A stretch of DNA of 64,000 bases from Faecalicatena contorta (GTDB lineage Bacteria > Bacillota > Clostridia > Lachnospirales > Lachnospiraceae). This document shows, piece after piece, positions 24,420 through 33,207 of this stretch (position 1 is the stretch's first letter; every line of letters starts with the position of its first letter). The stretch spans positions 1-64,000 of the forward strand of contig NZ_JAFBIX010000011.1 of NCBI RefSeq assembly GCF_021531895.1, written 5' to 3'. Below the pieces are notes generated by a model. It searched no databases and had not been told where the DNA came from. It worked only from the letters and a program-made list of their open reading frames with translations. The position numbers were made by a program, and so were the translations under genes.

Positions 24420-25391
24420 ATGTTAGATTATAGAGAAATGAACGACCTGCAGGAGTTCGGCTATCGTCCATCATCCCGTGATATTTTTTCTGATGTACAG
24501 CAGGAAGTGCAGGATATACCTGATGATATAGAAGGATATTATGCGGAAGAATATCAGGATGTGCAGCAGGAAGTGCAGGATATACCTGATGATATGGAAG
24601 GATATTATGCAGAGGAATATCTGATGCCTGAAAATGAGATTCAGGATATTCCGGAAGATATCATCGGTGATGAACCGGATTACTGGGAGATGGCAGCACC
24701 TACACCAGTCAGTGAAATGCATGAACCAGAACCGGATGTTAATATTCCTGGCTCGCAAGTGGCGAAAGATGTAGAAGTCGGGGCACCGGGAGAGACGTTC
24801 AATGAAGAACAGGATATGGGTGTTCCGGGGGAAGATTTTCAGGAAGAGGAAGACATGGATGTGCCGGGAAGCCAGGTGGATACGGATGAAGATATGGATG
24901 CACCTGGTGCTCACTATGAGACGAAAGAGCAGCAGGAAGGGAATGATTGTCGCGATATCAGTGAGATTATGGAGGCATTCCAGTCTGAAAATTGGGAAGG
25001 ACTCTCCGATGATGCCCGCAAGGAAGCGATTGATGAGTTGAGCGAATATGTGGCGCAGGATCTGAATATAAAGGATAAACCGAAGATAGAATTTTATAAT
25101 AATGAAGACAGCGGAGATTTTGGAAGTTACTCTCCTGACGAAAATACCATTTATATTAATGAGTTCAATATGGATAATGCGGTGGAGACAGCAGATACGA
25201 TTACCCATGAAACAAGGCACTGTTACCAGCATGAGTGTGCCGATCATCCGAAGACAGAACAGGATTATGCATTCAGAGATAATTTCGATAATTATGTCAC
25301 ACCAGATATGGATTTTGAAGGGTATGAAGATCAGATCGTAGAGGCAGACGCACGTGATTATGCACAGGCATACAGAGATATGATTTCGTAA
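24420..25391 (+). CDS. Acidic-repeat protein with C-terminal HExxH zincin-like domain
   Basis: A 323-residue protein in two parts. Residues 1-170 are acidic and repetitive: a 22-codon unit (DVQQEVQDIPDDIEGYYAEEY) occurs twice with a decayed third copy, then PGSQV/PGETF-type repeats. The C-terminal 150 residues form a compact domain with HETRH at 263-267 and VEADARD near 308. This is the pattern of small zinc metalloproteases found in toxin and phage contexts. No signal peptide. It starts 8 bases after the ATPase stop. Protease activity is inferred only from the motif; the third ligand is assumed to be Glu308. Confidence 0.75.
   Translation: MLDYREMNDLQEFGYRPSSRDIFSDVQQEVQDIPDDIEGYYAEEYQDVQQEVQDIPDDMEGYYAEEYLMPENEIQDIPEDIIGDEPDYWEMAAPTPVSEMHEPEPDVNIPGSQVAKDVEVGAPGETFNEEQDMGVPGEDFQEEEDMDVPGSQVDTDEDMDAPGAHYETKEQQEGNDCRDISEIMEAFQSENWEGLSDDARKEAIDELSEYVAQDLNIKDKPKIEFYNNEDSGDFGSYSPDENTIYINEFNMDNAVETADTITHETRHCYQHECADHPKTEQDYAFRDNFDNYVTPDMDFEGYEDQIVEADARDYAQAYRDMIS
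24492..24620 (+). repeat. Tandem 66-bp direct repeat in the acidic zincin gene
   Basis: Two 63-base copies (24492-24554 and 24558-24620) encode the same 21 residues with one Ile/Met change, and are separated by a CAG codon. A third, diverged copy follows near 24630. Confidence 0.85.
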
Positions 25392-25411
25392 TGTGCCGGA
25401 AAGGAAAGTTT

Positions 25412-25708
25412 ATGAGAGAACAGATATTTGAATATCTTGTTGAAAAGGAAAATCAGACGCCAAAACTGGCTTCTCAGATGTGCGATAAATTGGAGAAACA
25501 TCCAGATATTATGGGTGAACTATACCAATATATTCAGACGGGCAAGTTTGAGGAGGAGCATCCGGTAACAGTAGAGGGTTATACAGCAAAGATGCTGGAA
25601 TCGACGACCTATTTAAAGCCTGTTGGAGCATATAATTATCTGATTTATCTTCGCAATAAACCCGAAACTGCATTGGCAAAGTTGAAGCAGGGACTGCCAT
25701 TACGATAA
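25412..25708 (+). CDS. Small protein between the two zincin genes (unknown, immunity-like position)
   Basis: A 98-residue, mostly helical, soluble protein that I cannot place in a family. It starts MREQIFEYLVEKENQTPKLASQM and ends with an amphipathic helix KPVGAYNYLIYLRNKPETALAKLKQGLP. ATG 25412 is preferred because GGAAAGGAAAG lies just upstream; 25391 is an alternative. It sits 20 bases after one HExxH gene and 12 before the next. In polymorphic toxin loci this is where immunity genes lie, but a chaperone or adaptor is equally possible. Confidence 0.7.
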   Translation: MREQIFEYLVEKENQTPKLASQMCDKLEKHPDIMGELYQYIQTGKFEEEHPVTVEGYTAKMLESTTYLKPVGAYNYLIYLRNKPETALAKLKQGLPLR

Positions 25709-25720
25709 GGAGGATGTACC

Positions 25721-28700
25721 ATGGATGAATTTTCAGAAGATATGGATTTTGATGTGGACACGGATGTCGATGTAGATATGGATGTCGATGTGGACATGGA
25801 TGCCGATATGGACATGGATGTCGATATGGATACAGATGTAGACATGGATATCGATGATGATATCGATGTGGATACAGATGTAGACATGGATATTGATGAA
25901 GATATAGAGATGGATGATGAAATTATCGACGATGATATAGATTATGACGATGAAATCATTGATGATGATATAGAGATGGATGACGAGGTAATAGAAGATG
26001 ATATCGTCGAAGATGAAGAAGTAGTCGAAGATGAAGAAGTAGTCGAAGATGAAGAAGTAGTTGAAGATGAAGAAGTAGTTGAAGATGAAGAAGTAGTTGA
26101 AGATGAAGAAGTAGTCGAAGATACAGATGATTTGGAAGAAGATGGAGATGTTGAGAGTGATGAAGTAATCGAAGCGGAAGATGATACTGCTGTAGAAGAC
26201 GAAGTCAGTGAGGAAGCAACTGAAGCCGATGAAATGGTCGAGGAAGATACAGATATCACAGCCGATGAATCCATAGAAGAAGAGGAAAATCCAACGGATC
26301 TGGAAGGAACGGAGACTGAAGAGCCGATAGAGGAAACAGATAATCTGGAAGGAGATGTCGAGAGTGATGAAGTAATCGAAGCAGAGGATACAGTTGAAGA
26401 AGAGGATACCATTGCGGAAGACGAAGTCAGTGAGGAAGCAACTGAAGCCGATGAAATGGTCGAGGAAGAAGCAGATATCACAGCCGATGAATCTGTAGAA
26501 GAAGAGGAAAATCCAACGGATCTGGAAGGAACAGAGACTGAAGAGCCGATAGAGGATACAGATGATCTGGAAGGAGATGTCGAGAGTGATGAAGTAATCG
26601 AAGCAGAGGATACAGTTGAAGAAGAGGACACCATTGCGGAAGACGAAGTCAGTGAGGATGCAACTGAAGAAGATGAAGAAGTAGTCGAAGATGCAGATGA
26701 TCTGGAAGGAGATGTCGAGAGCGATGAAGTAATCGAAGCAGAAGATGATACTGCTGTAGAAGACGAAACGATTGGGGAAGTAACTGCAGAAGATGAAGTG
26801 GTCGAGGGGGATGAAGATATCACGACCGATGAATCCATAGAAGAAGAGGAAAATCCAACGGATCTGGAAGGAACAGAGACTGAAGAGCCGATAGAGGATA
26901 CAGATGATCTCGAAGAAGCTGTTCCAGAACAAGCTGAGAATCTAATTGATCAGGAGGATATAGGTTCCGTTGAAGTTCTCACGGAAGAGATGGCTGACAA
27001 ACCTCAGCAGGAACAGCATACGTTTGAAGATTGGATCAATCCGGATAACTATGATGAAGACGGACATTACATAGGAGATGGACAAGACTTCGGATATAAA
27101 CCGGAAGGAATGGAAGCATCAGAATACGGAGAACAGATTGATCAGCAGGCGCAGGATTCTTATGCAGAACATCTTGCGCAGGAAGATGCAATGGCGGACT
27201 CGGATGTGGCAGATACTGATACGGCAGATACAGATACGGCAGATACAGATACGGCAGGTGCCGGAGGCGATTCAGGCGGAGGCTCAGGAGTTTCAGAGAT
27301 TGTTCCGGATGATACAACAGGATCAGGAAAGCATACGTTTGAAGATTGGATCAATCCGGATAATTATGATGAGAATGGTCATTACATAGGAGATGGACAG
27401 GACTTCGGATATAAACCGGGAGGAATGGAAGCATCAGAATACGGTGAGCAGATAACTCAGGATGCGAAAGATGCCTATGCAGAGCATATTAAGCAGCAGC
27501 ATATGCCGATGGAAGATCAGGCACAGGCTTATGCGGAATATGCAGAAGCTTTGGATAATTACGGAAAAACCCCAGAAGAACTGGAAGAAGTGACAGATGT
27601 ATCAGATGATATGATTCCGGAAGATATTTTGGAGGATATTTCAGATGATGCAGATGATCTGTCTGTTGACAGTAATGAGGTGATTCAGGATATTGAGGAC
27701 GATGTAATTTCAGATGATTTGACAGTTGAAGACATCAACATAGATGCGGTTACAACAGAAGATATGAATACAGATGAAGTTACAACAGAAGATATGAATG
27801 CAGATACTGTCAATGAGGAGAAGCCAAAGCAGAGTGCGATGGAGGCATGGTTAGATCCGAAGAACTATGATGCAAGTGGACATTTTGTAGAGAATCCGGA
27901 CAGCCTTACCGATGATAACCGCTGGGATTCAAATCGCGATACGCCAGATGGCACAGAGATACCTCCAAAGCCATTCATCAAAGAAGCCCCGGAACTTGAC
28001 TTGGAAGAATCCGCAGGTGTTCATGGAGAAACCGCAGACCAGACAATGTCTGAGAACAGTCATTTTGGCATGGGACCGGCGCAGGCCCAGATGTATGATT
28101 ACATGTGTGAACACAATTATGGAAAGGGAGATTATCCAGAATATTCTCAGGATCCAGAATGGCAGAGATTGAATGCTGCATTGAAGAATGAACTGGGAAT
28201 TCCGGCAGATGTTCCGGCATATGATAATGATAATATCCCATATGGATATACAGAGCCGATGAATGCAGATCCAACCGGAACGATTCCGACAGAACCAGTA
28301 ATTCCATCTGCCAATCAACAGGAGCCATCTGTACAGGGGCCGATTGAGAATTCTGTGGGCAATCAGGATATGAAAGATATCAAAGAAGAGATTGCAAAAG
28401 ATTTGATGGACAATTATGATGTTGGTAAGGCAGATTTTCATGATTTTAATCCAGACGTTGCAAGTTCCGTATCAGATGCTGTACACGACGCCAAGAAAGA
28501 TTTCCCGGATCTGGAAGTGAAGTTTCTTGGAAGTATCGATACCCAGGTGGCAGGTATTCGGGATGAATATATTGATTATTATACAAAGGAATTGAAGAAG
28601 ATACCGAATTCTGGATGGAATGAGGATGAGATAAGGTCGATTGCAGAACATAATGCGGATAAACTTATCTCGAATTGGGGACTGGATGACACAGATGGAA

Positions 28701-29155
28701 CATTTGCGTGGTCACTGCATATTCCTGAGAATGTTGATCCGACAGGAGGAAAGCTGGATCAATATACAGGAGTTGCTATTAACAATACTTATGCTTCGGA
28801 TTATGAGGCTTTTACGGATGCAAAGCAGGAGGAAGTACGCATTAAGCATAAACCAATTGGCTGTGATACACCGCGTGCAACGATTGATCATGAGTTGGGA
28901 CACGAGATAGATAATATGTTGGATGCATGTCATGATGAGAAAATGATTGGGCTATATGAAGAGATGATGAGTAATGGCAATGCACAGGATGTGTTGTCAG
29001 GATATTCACAGACCAATATAAAAGAATTTATTGCAGAAGGATATTCAGAATATCGGAATAATCCACAGCCTAGGGAATATGCAACGAAGATCTATGAGAG
29101 ACTGATGCAATTAAATCAGAGAAGAAAGGGGAGATTCTTTTGGAAGAAAAAATAA
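25721..29155 (+). CDS. Giant acidic-repeat protein with C-terminal HExxH zincin domain
   Basis: A 1144-residue, extremely acidic protein. Residues 1-95 are Asp/Val/Met repeats and 96-131 six copies of VEDEEV. About 140-400 is a roughly 70-residue Glu/Asp repeat present four times. At 433-473 and 538-578 lie two near-identical 41-residue modules starting HTFEDWINPDNYD, with a diverged third near 707. The C-terminal region (from about 890) is globular with HELGH at 1057-1061 and IAEGYSEY about 45 residues later, fitting a zinc protease. GGAGGATGTACC gives the start. No signal peptide or membrane helix. The acidic N-terminus could be a transport signal, a Ca2+ or cation-binding stalk or an unfolded linker. 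Confidence 0.8.
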   Translation: MDEFSEDMDFDVDTDVDVDMDVDVDMDADMDMDVDMDTDVDMDIDDDIDVDTDVDMDIDEDIEMDDEIIDDDIDYDDEIIDDDIEMDDEVIEDDIVEDEEVVEDEEVVEDEEVVEDEEVVEDEEVVEDEEVVEDTDDLEEDGDVESDEVIEAEDDTAVEDEVSEEATEADEMVEEDTDITADESIEEEENPTDLEGTETEEPIEETDNLEGDVESDEVIEAEDTVEEEDTIAEDEVSEEATEADEMVEEEADITADESVEEEENPTDLEGTETEEPIEDTDDLEGDVESDEVIEAEDTVEEEDTIAEDEVSEDATEEDEEVVEDADDLEGDVESDEVIEAEDDTAVEDETIGEVTAEDEVVEGDEDITTDESIEEEENPTDLEGTETEEPIEDTDDLEEAVPEQAENLIDQEDIGSVEVLTEEMADKPQQEQHTFEDWINPDNYDEDGHYIGDGQDFGYKPEGMEASEYGEQIDQQAQDSYAEHLAQEDAMADSDVADTDTADTDTADTDTAGAGGDSGGGSGVSEIVPDDTTGSGKHTFEDWINPDNYDENGHYIGDGQDFGYKPGGMEASEYGEQITQDAKDAYAEHIKQQHMPMEDQAQAYAEYAEALDNYGKTPEELEEVTDVSDDMIPEDILEDISDDADDLSVDSNEVIQDIEDDVISDDLTVEDINIDAVTTEDMNTDEVTTEDMNADTVNEEKPKQSAMEAWLDPKNYDASGHFVENPDSLTDDNRWDSNRDTPDGTEIPPKPFIKEAPELDLEESAGVHGETADQTMSENSHFGMGPAQAQMYDYMCEHNYGKGDYPEYSQDPEWQRLNAALKNELGIPADVPAYDNDNIPYGYTEPMNADPTGTIPTEPVIPSANQQEPSVQGPIENSVGNQDMKDIKEEIAKDLMDNYDVGKADFHDFNPDVASSVSDAVHDAKKDFPDLEVKFLGSIDTQVAGIRDEYIDYYTKELKKIPNSGWNEDEIRSIAEHNADKLISNWGLDDTDGTFAWSLHIPENVDPTGGKLDQYTGVAINNTYASDYEAFTDAKQEEVRIKHKPIGCDTPRATIDHELGHEIDNMLDACHDEKMIGLYEEMMSNGNAQDVLSGYSQTNIKEFIAEGYSEYRNNPQPREYATKIYERLMQLNQRRKGRFFWKKK
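25736..25925 (+). repeat. Asp-codon minisatellite (GATGTnGAT/GACATGGAT)
   Basis: Irregular 6-18 base repeats encode (D-V/M/I/T-D) units over about 60 codons with no other residue types apart from A and E. Slippage here would change protein length in multiples of two residues. Confidence 0.85.
26006..26113 (+). repeat. Six tandem 18-bp units encoding VEDEEV
   Basis: Six head-to-tail copies of an 18-base unit differ only at the third base of the first Val codon (GTC/GTT). Near-identity implies recent expansion. Confidence 0.9.
26143..26919 (+). repeat. Four long acidic repeats (about 70 codons each)
   Basis: Each copy begins GDVESDEVIEAED and, in three of four, ends ENPTDLEGTETEEPIE. The third copy is shortened. 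High DNA similarity between copies two and three suggests recent duplication. Confidence 0.8.
27017..27454 (+). repeat. Duplicated 41-residue EDWINPDNYD module
   Basis: Copies at 27017-27139 and 27332-27454 share almost every residue, including DGHYIGDGQDFGYKP or its Asn variant. They are separated by an Ala/Asp/Thr and Gly-rich linker. A diverged third copy (EAWLDPKNYD) lies near 27840. Confidence 0.88.
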
Positions 29156-29325
29156 AATATAAATTGGAACTGCCAGAGGGGATAGAATTACCGGAAGGCT
29201 GTGAATTGCCAGAGATCGAACTGGGAAAGGCAAGTCTTCGAAGAACGGTAATTCAGGAAGATGGTACGATGACGGAAAAAGAAGAGACATTATGGATTCC
29301 AAGAATTAAAAAGGAGGAAACGTAG
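29140..29325 (+). CDS. Small acidic protein of unknown function
   Basis: A 61-residue ORF starting at TTG 29140 inside the end of the zincin gene (16-base overlap), with AAAGGGGAG 7 bases upstream and the next gene beginning right after its stop. It has a short repeat ELPEG in three versions, then a charged C-terminus ending KKEET. The overlap, ribosome site and tight spacing support translation. I recognise no family. Translational coupling to the zincin gene suggests a partner or cognate small factor. Confidence 0.6.
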   Translation: MEEKIKYKLELPEGIELPEGCELPEIELGKASLRRTVIQEDGTMTEKEETLWIPRIKKEET

Positions 29326-30558
29326 ATGGGACTTTTTAGTAAAAATCCAAACGAAGTAAATTATACAGGAGGAAAAAAACACTGGACTGACGTAATCAAG
29401 AATTCCGGACCCGGCGATCTTCTGATCTGGAGGCAGCCGGAGGAGGATTTTAATACGAATTCGACATTGGTCGTAATGCCGGGAGAGGAAGCTGTTTTTA
29501 TTAAAGGCGGCGTGATTGAGCAGGTATTTGATAATGGTACATATAAGCTTTCTACAGAAAACTATCCATTCATCAGCAGATTACGAAATGCATTTTCAGG
29601 GGGAATCAGTACCTTTAATTGCGTTGTGTATTTTGTGCGTAAGGCTTCTGGACTGGAGATCAAGTGGGGGACAGAATCTCCGATTCAGGTCCGCGACCCG
29701 GTTATGCAGATTATGACCAGTCTGCAGGCTCGTGGAGCATACAAAGTACAGGTAGAAGATGGAGCAAAATTCCTGACCAAATTATTGGGAAATAACATTC
29801 AGTTCCTGATGCAGGATGAACTTGATAACTTCTTTATCAGTGAATTCCAGCAGCATATTAAAACGACGATCGCAAAATATGTGAAAAACTCTCAGGAAGA
29901 GATTCTTGGAATCTGTGCAGAGCAGGATGTACTGGCAGAAAATATTAAGCCGCAATTGCAGGAAATCTTAGATGACTATGGATTGAAACTGATCAGTTTT
30001 TCTATTATGGGATTAGATATTCCGCAAAATGATCCGAACCGTGCAGCGTTGGAAGAAGCATTTGCGAAAAAAGGTGTTGTCAATATTCTTGGCGATGACT
30101 GGGGCAGAGTACAGGCAAGCGAGATTTTAAGAGATCTTGCGAATAACCCTGGAGCAGGAGGAATGGCCGCTGCTGGAGCAGGAATGGGAATGGGAATGGC
30201 TGCCGGTGGTGTGTTCGGAGGTATGGCACAGCAGATGTTTGCACCGATGAATAATAATCAGAATAGCGGCCAGCAGAATGCGAATCCGGGACCGAGCGGA
30301 AGATTCTCACAGAGACGAGGGATGGCGCCGGGACAGGCAGATGCCGGCCAGCAGAATATGGGACAGATGGGACAACAGAATATGGGACAAGCAGCAGGCA
30401 TGACTTGTACGGCATGTGGGGCCAGTCTTGCACCAGGAGCAAAATTCTGCGCTGCTTGTGGAACTCCTGTCAGTCAGAAGGCATTTTGTACAACGTGTGG
30501 AGCAGAACTAGCACCGGGGGCAAAGTTCTGCAGCCAGTGTGGAACACCGCGGGCATAG
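29326..30558 (+). CDS. SPFH-domain protein with C-terminal double zinc ribbon (YdjI / 'virion core protein' type)
   Basis: A 410-residue protein. The N-terminal 270 residues form the SPFH/band-7-like domain of the YdjI family (KHWTDVIKNSGPGDLLIWRQPEEDF at the start; later LISFSIMGLDIPQNDPN). A Gly/Met/Ala stretch (270-300) and a Gln/Asn-rich linker follow. Two zinc ribbons end the chain, each with CxxCG...CxxCGTP. SPFH proteins form membrane-associated scaffolds; the B. subtilis relative sits in an operon with a PspA-like protein. AAAGGAGGAAACGTAG is a strong ribosome site. It is the likely membrane-scaffold component of this block. Confidence 0.88.
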   Translation: MGLFSKNPNEVNYTGGKKHWTDVIKNSGPGDLLIWRQPEEDFNTNSTLVVMPGEEAVFIKGGVIEQVFDNGTYKLSTENYPFISRLRNAFSGGISTFNCVVYFVRKASGLEIKWGTESPIQVRDPVMQIMTSLQARGAYKVQVEDGAKFLTKLLGNNIQFLMQDELDNFFISEFQQHIKTTIAKYVKNSQEEILGICAEQDVLAENIKPQLQEILDDYGLKLISFSIMGLDIPQNDPNRAALEEAFAKKGVVNILGDDWGRVQASEILRDLANNPGAGGMAAAGAGMGMGMAAGGVFGGMAQQMFAPMNNNQNSGQQNANPGPSGRFSQRRGMAPGQADAGQQNMGQMGQQNMGQAAGMTCTACGASLAPGAKFCAACGTPVSQKAFCTTCGAELAPGAKFCSQCGTPRA

Positions 30559-30583
30559 ATATAGAAAAGGATGAGAGTGAGAG

Positions 30584-31261
30584 ATGAAAAAGAACGTATT
30601 ATCAACAATAGTATATTTGGTATTTCTGATTATATTTAATCTGATATTTTATATGCTGGGTGGAACAGAGCATCCGGCTTCCGTATGGATATCATATGTG
30701 TTTATCCATATTGCATATCTTTTACTGGTGTGTACGACATTGTTTGTGCGGAAAGGAAGTAATGCTGCATTATTTGGAATGACGCTGAATTCTATCTCAG
30801 GGGTATATTTTGTGGTTGAATTGATCGTCGGTATTATCTTTATCAAGGTAGCATCTGAGAGTTATAAAGCGCCGCTGATCGTACAGGCTGTCATTGCATC
30901 AGTTTATGTAGTTCTTCTGATTGCCAATATACAGGCAAATGATTCCACGGCAGACAGTGTAGAGCGTCATGAGTTGGAAGTGAAATATCTGAAAGAAGCG
31001 GCTATGATCTTAAAAGAAGTTATGGGCATGGTAGATGATAAAACAGCGAATAAAAAGGTTGAGAAAGTATATGACCTGATTCAGTCTAGCCCTGCAAAAT
31101 CCAATCGGAATGTTGCAGATCTGGAGTTCCAGATTATCAGTGAGATAGAACAGCTGCGTATGATTGCATCCGGTGGAGATGCAGAAGCTGTCGGCATGTG
31201 TGCAGATAAGATCTACCGTCTGGCTGGAGAACGTAACCGTCAGCTAAAACTTGGCAATTAA
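30584..31261 (+). CDS. Four-helix membrane protein with cytoplasmic helical tail
   Basis: A 225-residue protein. Four predicted membrane helices fill residues 5-125, starting VYLVFLIIFNLIFYMLG, with short loops. The remaining 100 residues are charged helices (KEVMGMVDDKTANKKVEK; AEAVGMCADKIYRLAGERNRQLKLGN) that should lie in the cytoplasm. No named family is recognised. It follows the SPFH gene by 25 bases and precedes the first zinc-ribbon membrane protein by 36. Such a tail could dock on the SPFH scaffold or on zinc ribbons; that is speculation. Confidence 0.75.
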   Translation: MKKNVLSTIVYLVFLIIFNLIFYMLGGTEHPASVWISYVFIHIAYLLLVCTTLFVRKGSNAALFGMTLNSISGVYFVVELIVGIIFIKVASESYKAPLIVQAVIASVYVVLLIANIQANDSTADSVERHELEVKYLKEAAMILKEVMGMVDDKTANKKVEKVYDLIQSSPAKSNRNVADLEFQIISEIEQLRMIASGGDAEAVGMCADKIYRLAGERNRQLKLGN

Positions 31262-31297
31262 CGGATAATTGGAAGATAGATCAGGAGGAATACCAAT

Positions 31298-32371
31298 ATG
31301 AAAAAGTGCCCTTTGTGTGGAAAAGAATACGAGACAGAAAATGTATGTCCCATTTGTAATATCTTATTGATTGATACAGATTCCAATTGTGCTGTCAGCA
31401 ATGAAAGTGCAAAAGAGAGAAAAAGGCGTGAGCAAAGAGAACAGCGTGATCAAGCTAAGGAACAGGCGAAAGAACAGGCAAAGGAGACGGCGGCTCAGGT
31501 AGCAACACAGGCAAAAGAAACGGCGTCTCAGGTAGTTTCCCAGGCAAAAAGCATGGATTCAAAGCTTTTAATGCTCATTGGAGCAGGGGTTGTTATCCTT
31601 ATACTAATTATTGTAATTTTGAAATTTGTCTTAGGAGGCAAGGAAGAGCCACAATATGTACAGCCATCCGGTACAGGAACTGTCACAGAAGATATGGCAG
31701 AGGATGTCGAATTAAATGAAGAAGATTTTGCGAGAAATGAATTGGTTGATTTTGAGACTGACAGTTTTTCCTTCCAGCTTCCGGCGTACTGGAAAGACTT
31801 GTGCGGAGTAGATGTCTATGATGACTATATTTCATTCTATCAGAAGAAGTCCAGTGAATATGGAGGGTATCTGTTCAGTGTGGCAGCAGTGTCAAGTGAG
31901 GATAGGGATTCTCTGAATAATTATACGACAATAAAAGAAGACGGTAACGTGATCTATGTGGTAGAGTATCCATCGGATGTAAGTTATGATGTTGAAGATG
32001 AGTATGTAAGCAAGGAATATCAGCGCCTGGAAGAGGATGTACATTATGTATTTGACACATTTGAAGGATTCAAAGAAGAAGAGTCTGCGCTTACTGGCGA
32101 CTATATTATCCCTGACAGCAGTACAAGAGTTATCTCTTCTTCAGAATTAGAGTCTTTGACGAAAGAAGAACTGATGTATGCAAGAAATGAAATCTATGCA
32201 CGTCACGGACGTAAATTCCAGGATTCAGGAATCCAGGCATATTTTAACTCAAAGAGCTGGTATAACGGAACGATTGAACCAGAAGCTTTCCAGGAAAGTA
32301 TGTTAAATAGTGTGGAATATGCGAATGTGCAGACCATTGTAAAATACGAAGAGAGTAAGGGTTATCGCTAG
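31298..32371 (+). CDS. Zinc-ribbon membrane protein with outer YARHG domain
   Basis: First of three paralogues. It starts with a cytoplasmic zinc ribbon, MKKCPLCGKEYETENVCPIC, then LLIDTDSN. A 55-residue charged helix with KEQAKE repeats leads to one membrane helix (LLMLIGAGVVILILIIVIL, near residue 100). The outside part has a lipocalin/PsbP-like stretch, then a YARHG domain (KEELMYARNEIYARHGRKF) near residue 300. YARHG domains are found in peptidoglycan or surface-binding proteins. 357 residues; ribosome site CAGGAGG. Confidence 0.85.
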   Translation: MKKCPLCGKEYETENVCPICNILLIDTDSNCAVSNESAKERKRREQREQRDQAKEQAKEQAKETAAQVATQAKETASQVVSQAKSMDSKLLMLIGAGVVILILIIVILKFVLGGKEEPQYVQPSGTGTVTEDMAEDVELNEEDFARNELVDFETDSFSFQLPAYWKDLCGVDVYDDYISFYQKKSSEYGGYLFSVAAVSSEDRDSLNNYTTIKEDGNVIYVVEYPSDVSYDVEDEYVSKEYQRLEEDVHYVFDTFEGFKEEESALTGDYIIPDSSTRVISSSELESLTKEELMYARNEIYARHGRKFQDSGIQAYFNSKSWYNGTIEPEAFQESMLNSVEYANVQTIVKYEESKGYR

Positions 32372-32383
32372 GAGGATACAGGA

Positions 32384-33205
32384 ATGAAGAGATGTCCGCT
32401 TTGTGGAAAGGAATATGAACAGGAAGATATGTGCCCTGAATGCAGGGTTATGTTAATCGATACAGCGACAAACACCGCTGTGGCAAAAGAGCCTGAGAAA
32501 AAAAGCCGTATGAACAGAGAGAAGAAACCAATACCAAAAGGTTATATTATGGCGGCTGTGCTTGTCGTTGTTATAGTGCTTGTTATCGCAGCGGCAGTAT
32601 TTATGGTATCGAATACTAGAGCAAAAAAAGAGGCGGAGCAGAGAATGCAGGCTCAGGCGGCTGCAGAAGTGGAACAACAAGATAATCAAGATGATAAGGA
32701 TATTGTGGAGGATACCGATATCTCAGAGGCTGAAAATGATCTGGAGGAAGGGGAAAATACCAATATCCCGGTGATTTCTATGGATCATGTGGAAGATGTG
32801 ATGGCTTCTTCTGAACTGTCAGAATCTAACATGACACATTTTGCAGGGCGTGTTCTGGATGGAGATCCTGATACGGCCTGGGTAGAAGGTGCAGCAGGGC
32901 AAGGTATCGGTGAGAAGCTTGTATTGACATTTGACGGAACCTATCAGGTCAGCGGTCTGAGAATATGCGCAGGTTATCAGAAAAATGATTATGTATATTA
33001 CAATAATTCAAGGCCTGAGACTATCAGTGTGGAATTCTCAGATGGCAGTGTTGAAAATTATTCATTAGCAGATGTGTATGATCAGGAACAGGTCGTAACA
33101 TTTTCGACACCGAAAGAAACGAGTTATATCCGGATTATCATTAACTCTGTATATCCGGGAACAAAGTACGAAGATACCTGTATATCAGAAATCAAACTGT
33201 TTTGA
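32384..33205 (+). CDS. Zinc-ribbon membrane protein with NADase-type glycan-binding (discoidin-like) domain
   Basis: Second paralogue, 273 residues. The zinc ribbon MKRCPLCGKEYEQEDMCPEC and MLIDTATNTAVAKEPEKK match the first and third proteins. A membrane helix (YIMAAVLVVVIVLVIAAAVF, near residue 55) and an acidic linker follow. The outer domain (140-273) has ASSELSES, DGDPDTAWVEGAAGQGIGE and the strand pattern of NADase-type glycan-binding/F5-8C-like modules. It may bind surface or host glycans. Twelve bases separate it from the YARHG protein gene. Confidence 0.85.
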   Translation: MKRCPLCGKEYEQEDMCPECRVMLIDTATNTAVAKEPEKKSRMNREKKPIPKGYIMAAVLVVVIVLVIAAAVFMVSNTRAKKEAEQRMQAQAAAEVEQQDNQDDKDIVEDTDISEAENDLEEGENTNIPVISMDHVEDVMASSELSESNMTHFAGRVLDGDPDTAWVEGAAGQGIGEKLVLTFDGTYQVSGLRICAGYQKNDYVYYNNSRPETISVEFSDGSVENYSLADVYDQEQVVTFSTPKETSYIRIIINSVYPGTKYEDTCISEIKLF

Positions 33206-33207
33206 GT

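Noticed and set aside
25733-26932. A 399-codon minus-strand ORF rich in Phe, Ile and Tyr, and another of 298 codons rich in Ser, opposite the acidic repeats.
   Set aside because: They are mirror readings of GAT/GAA/GTA-rich repeats with no ribosome site, no domain and low-complexity translation; the plus-strand gene fits the operon.
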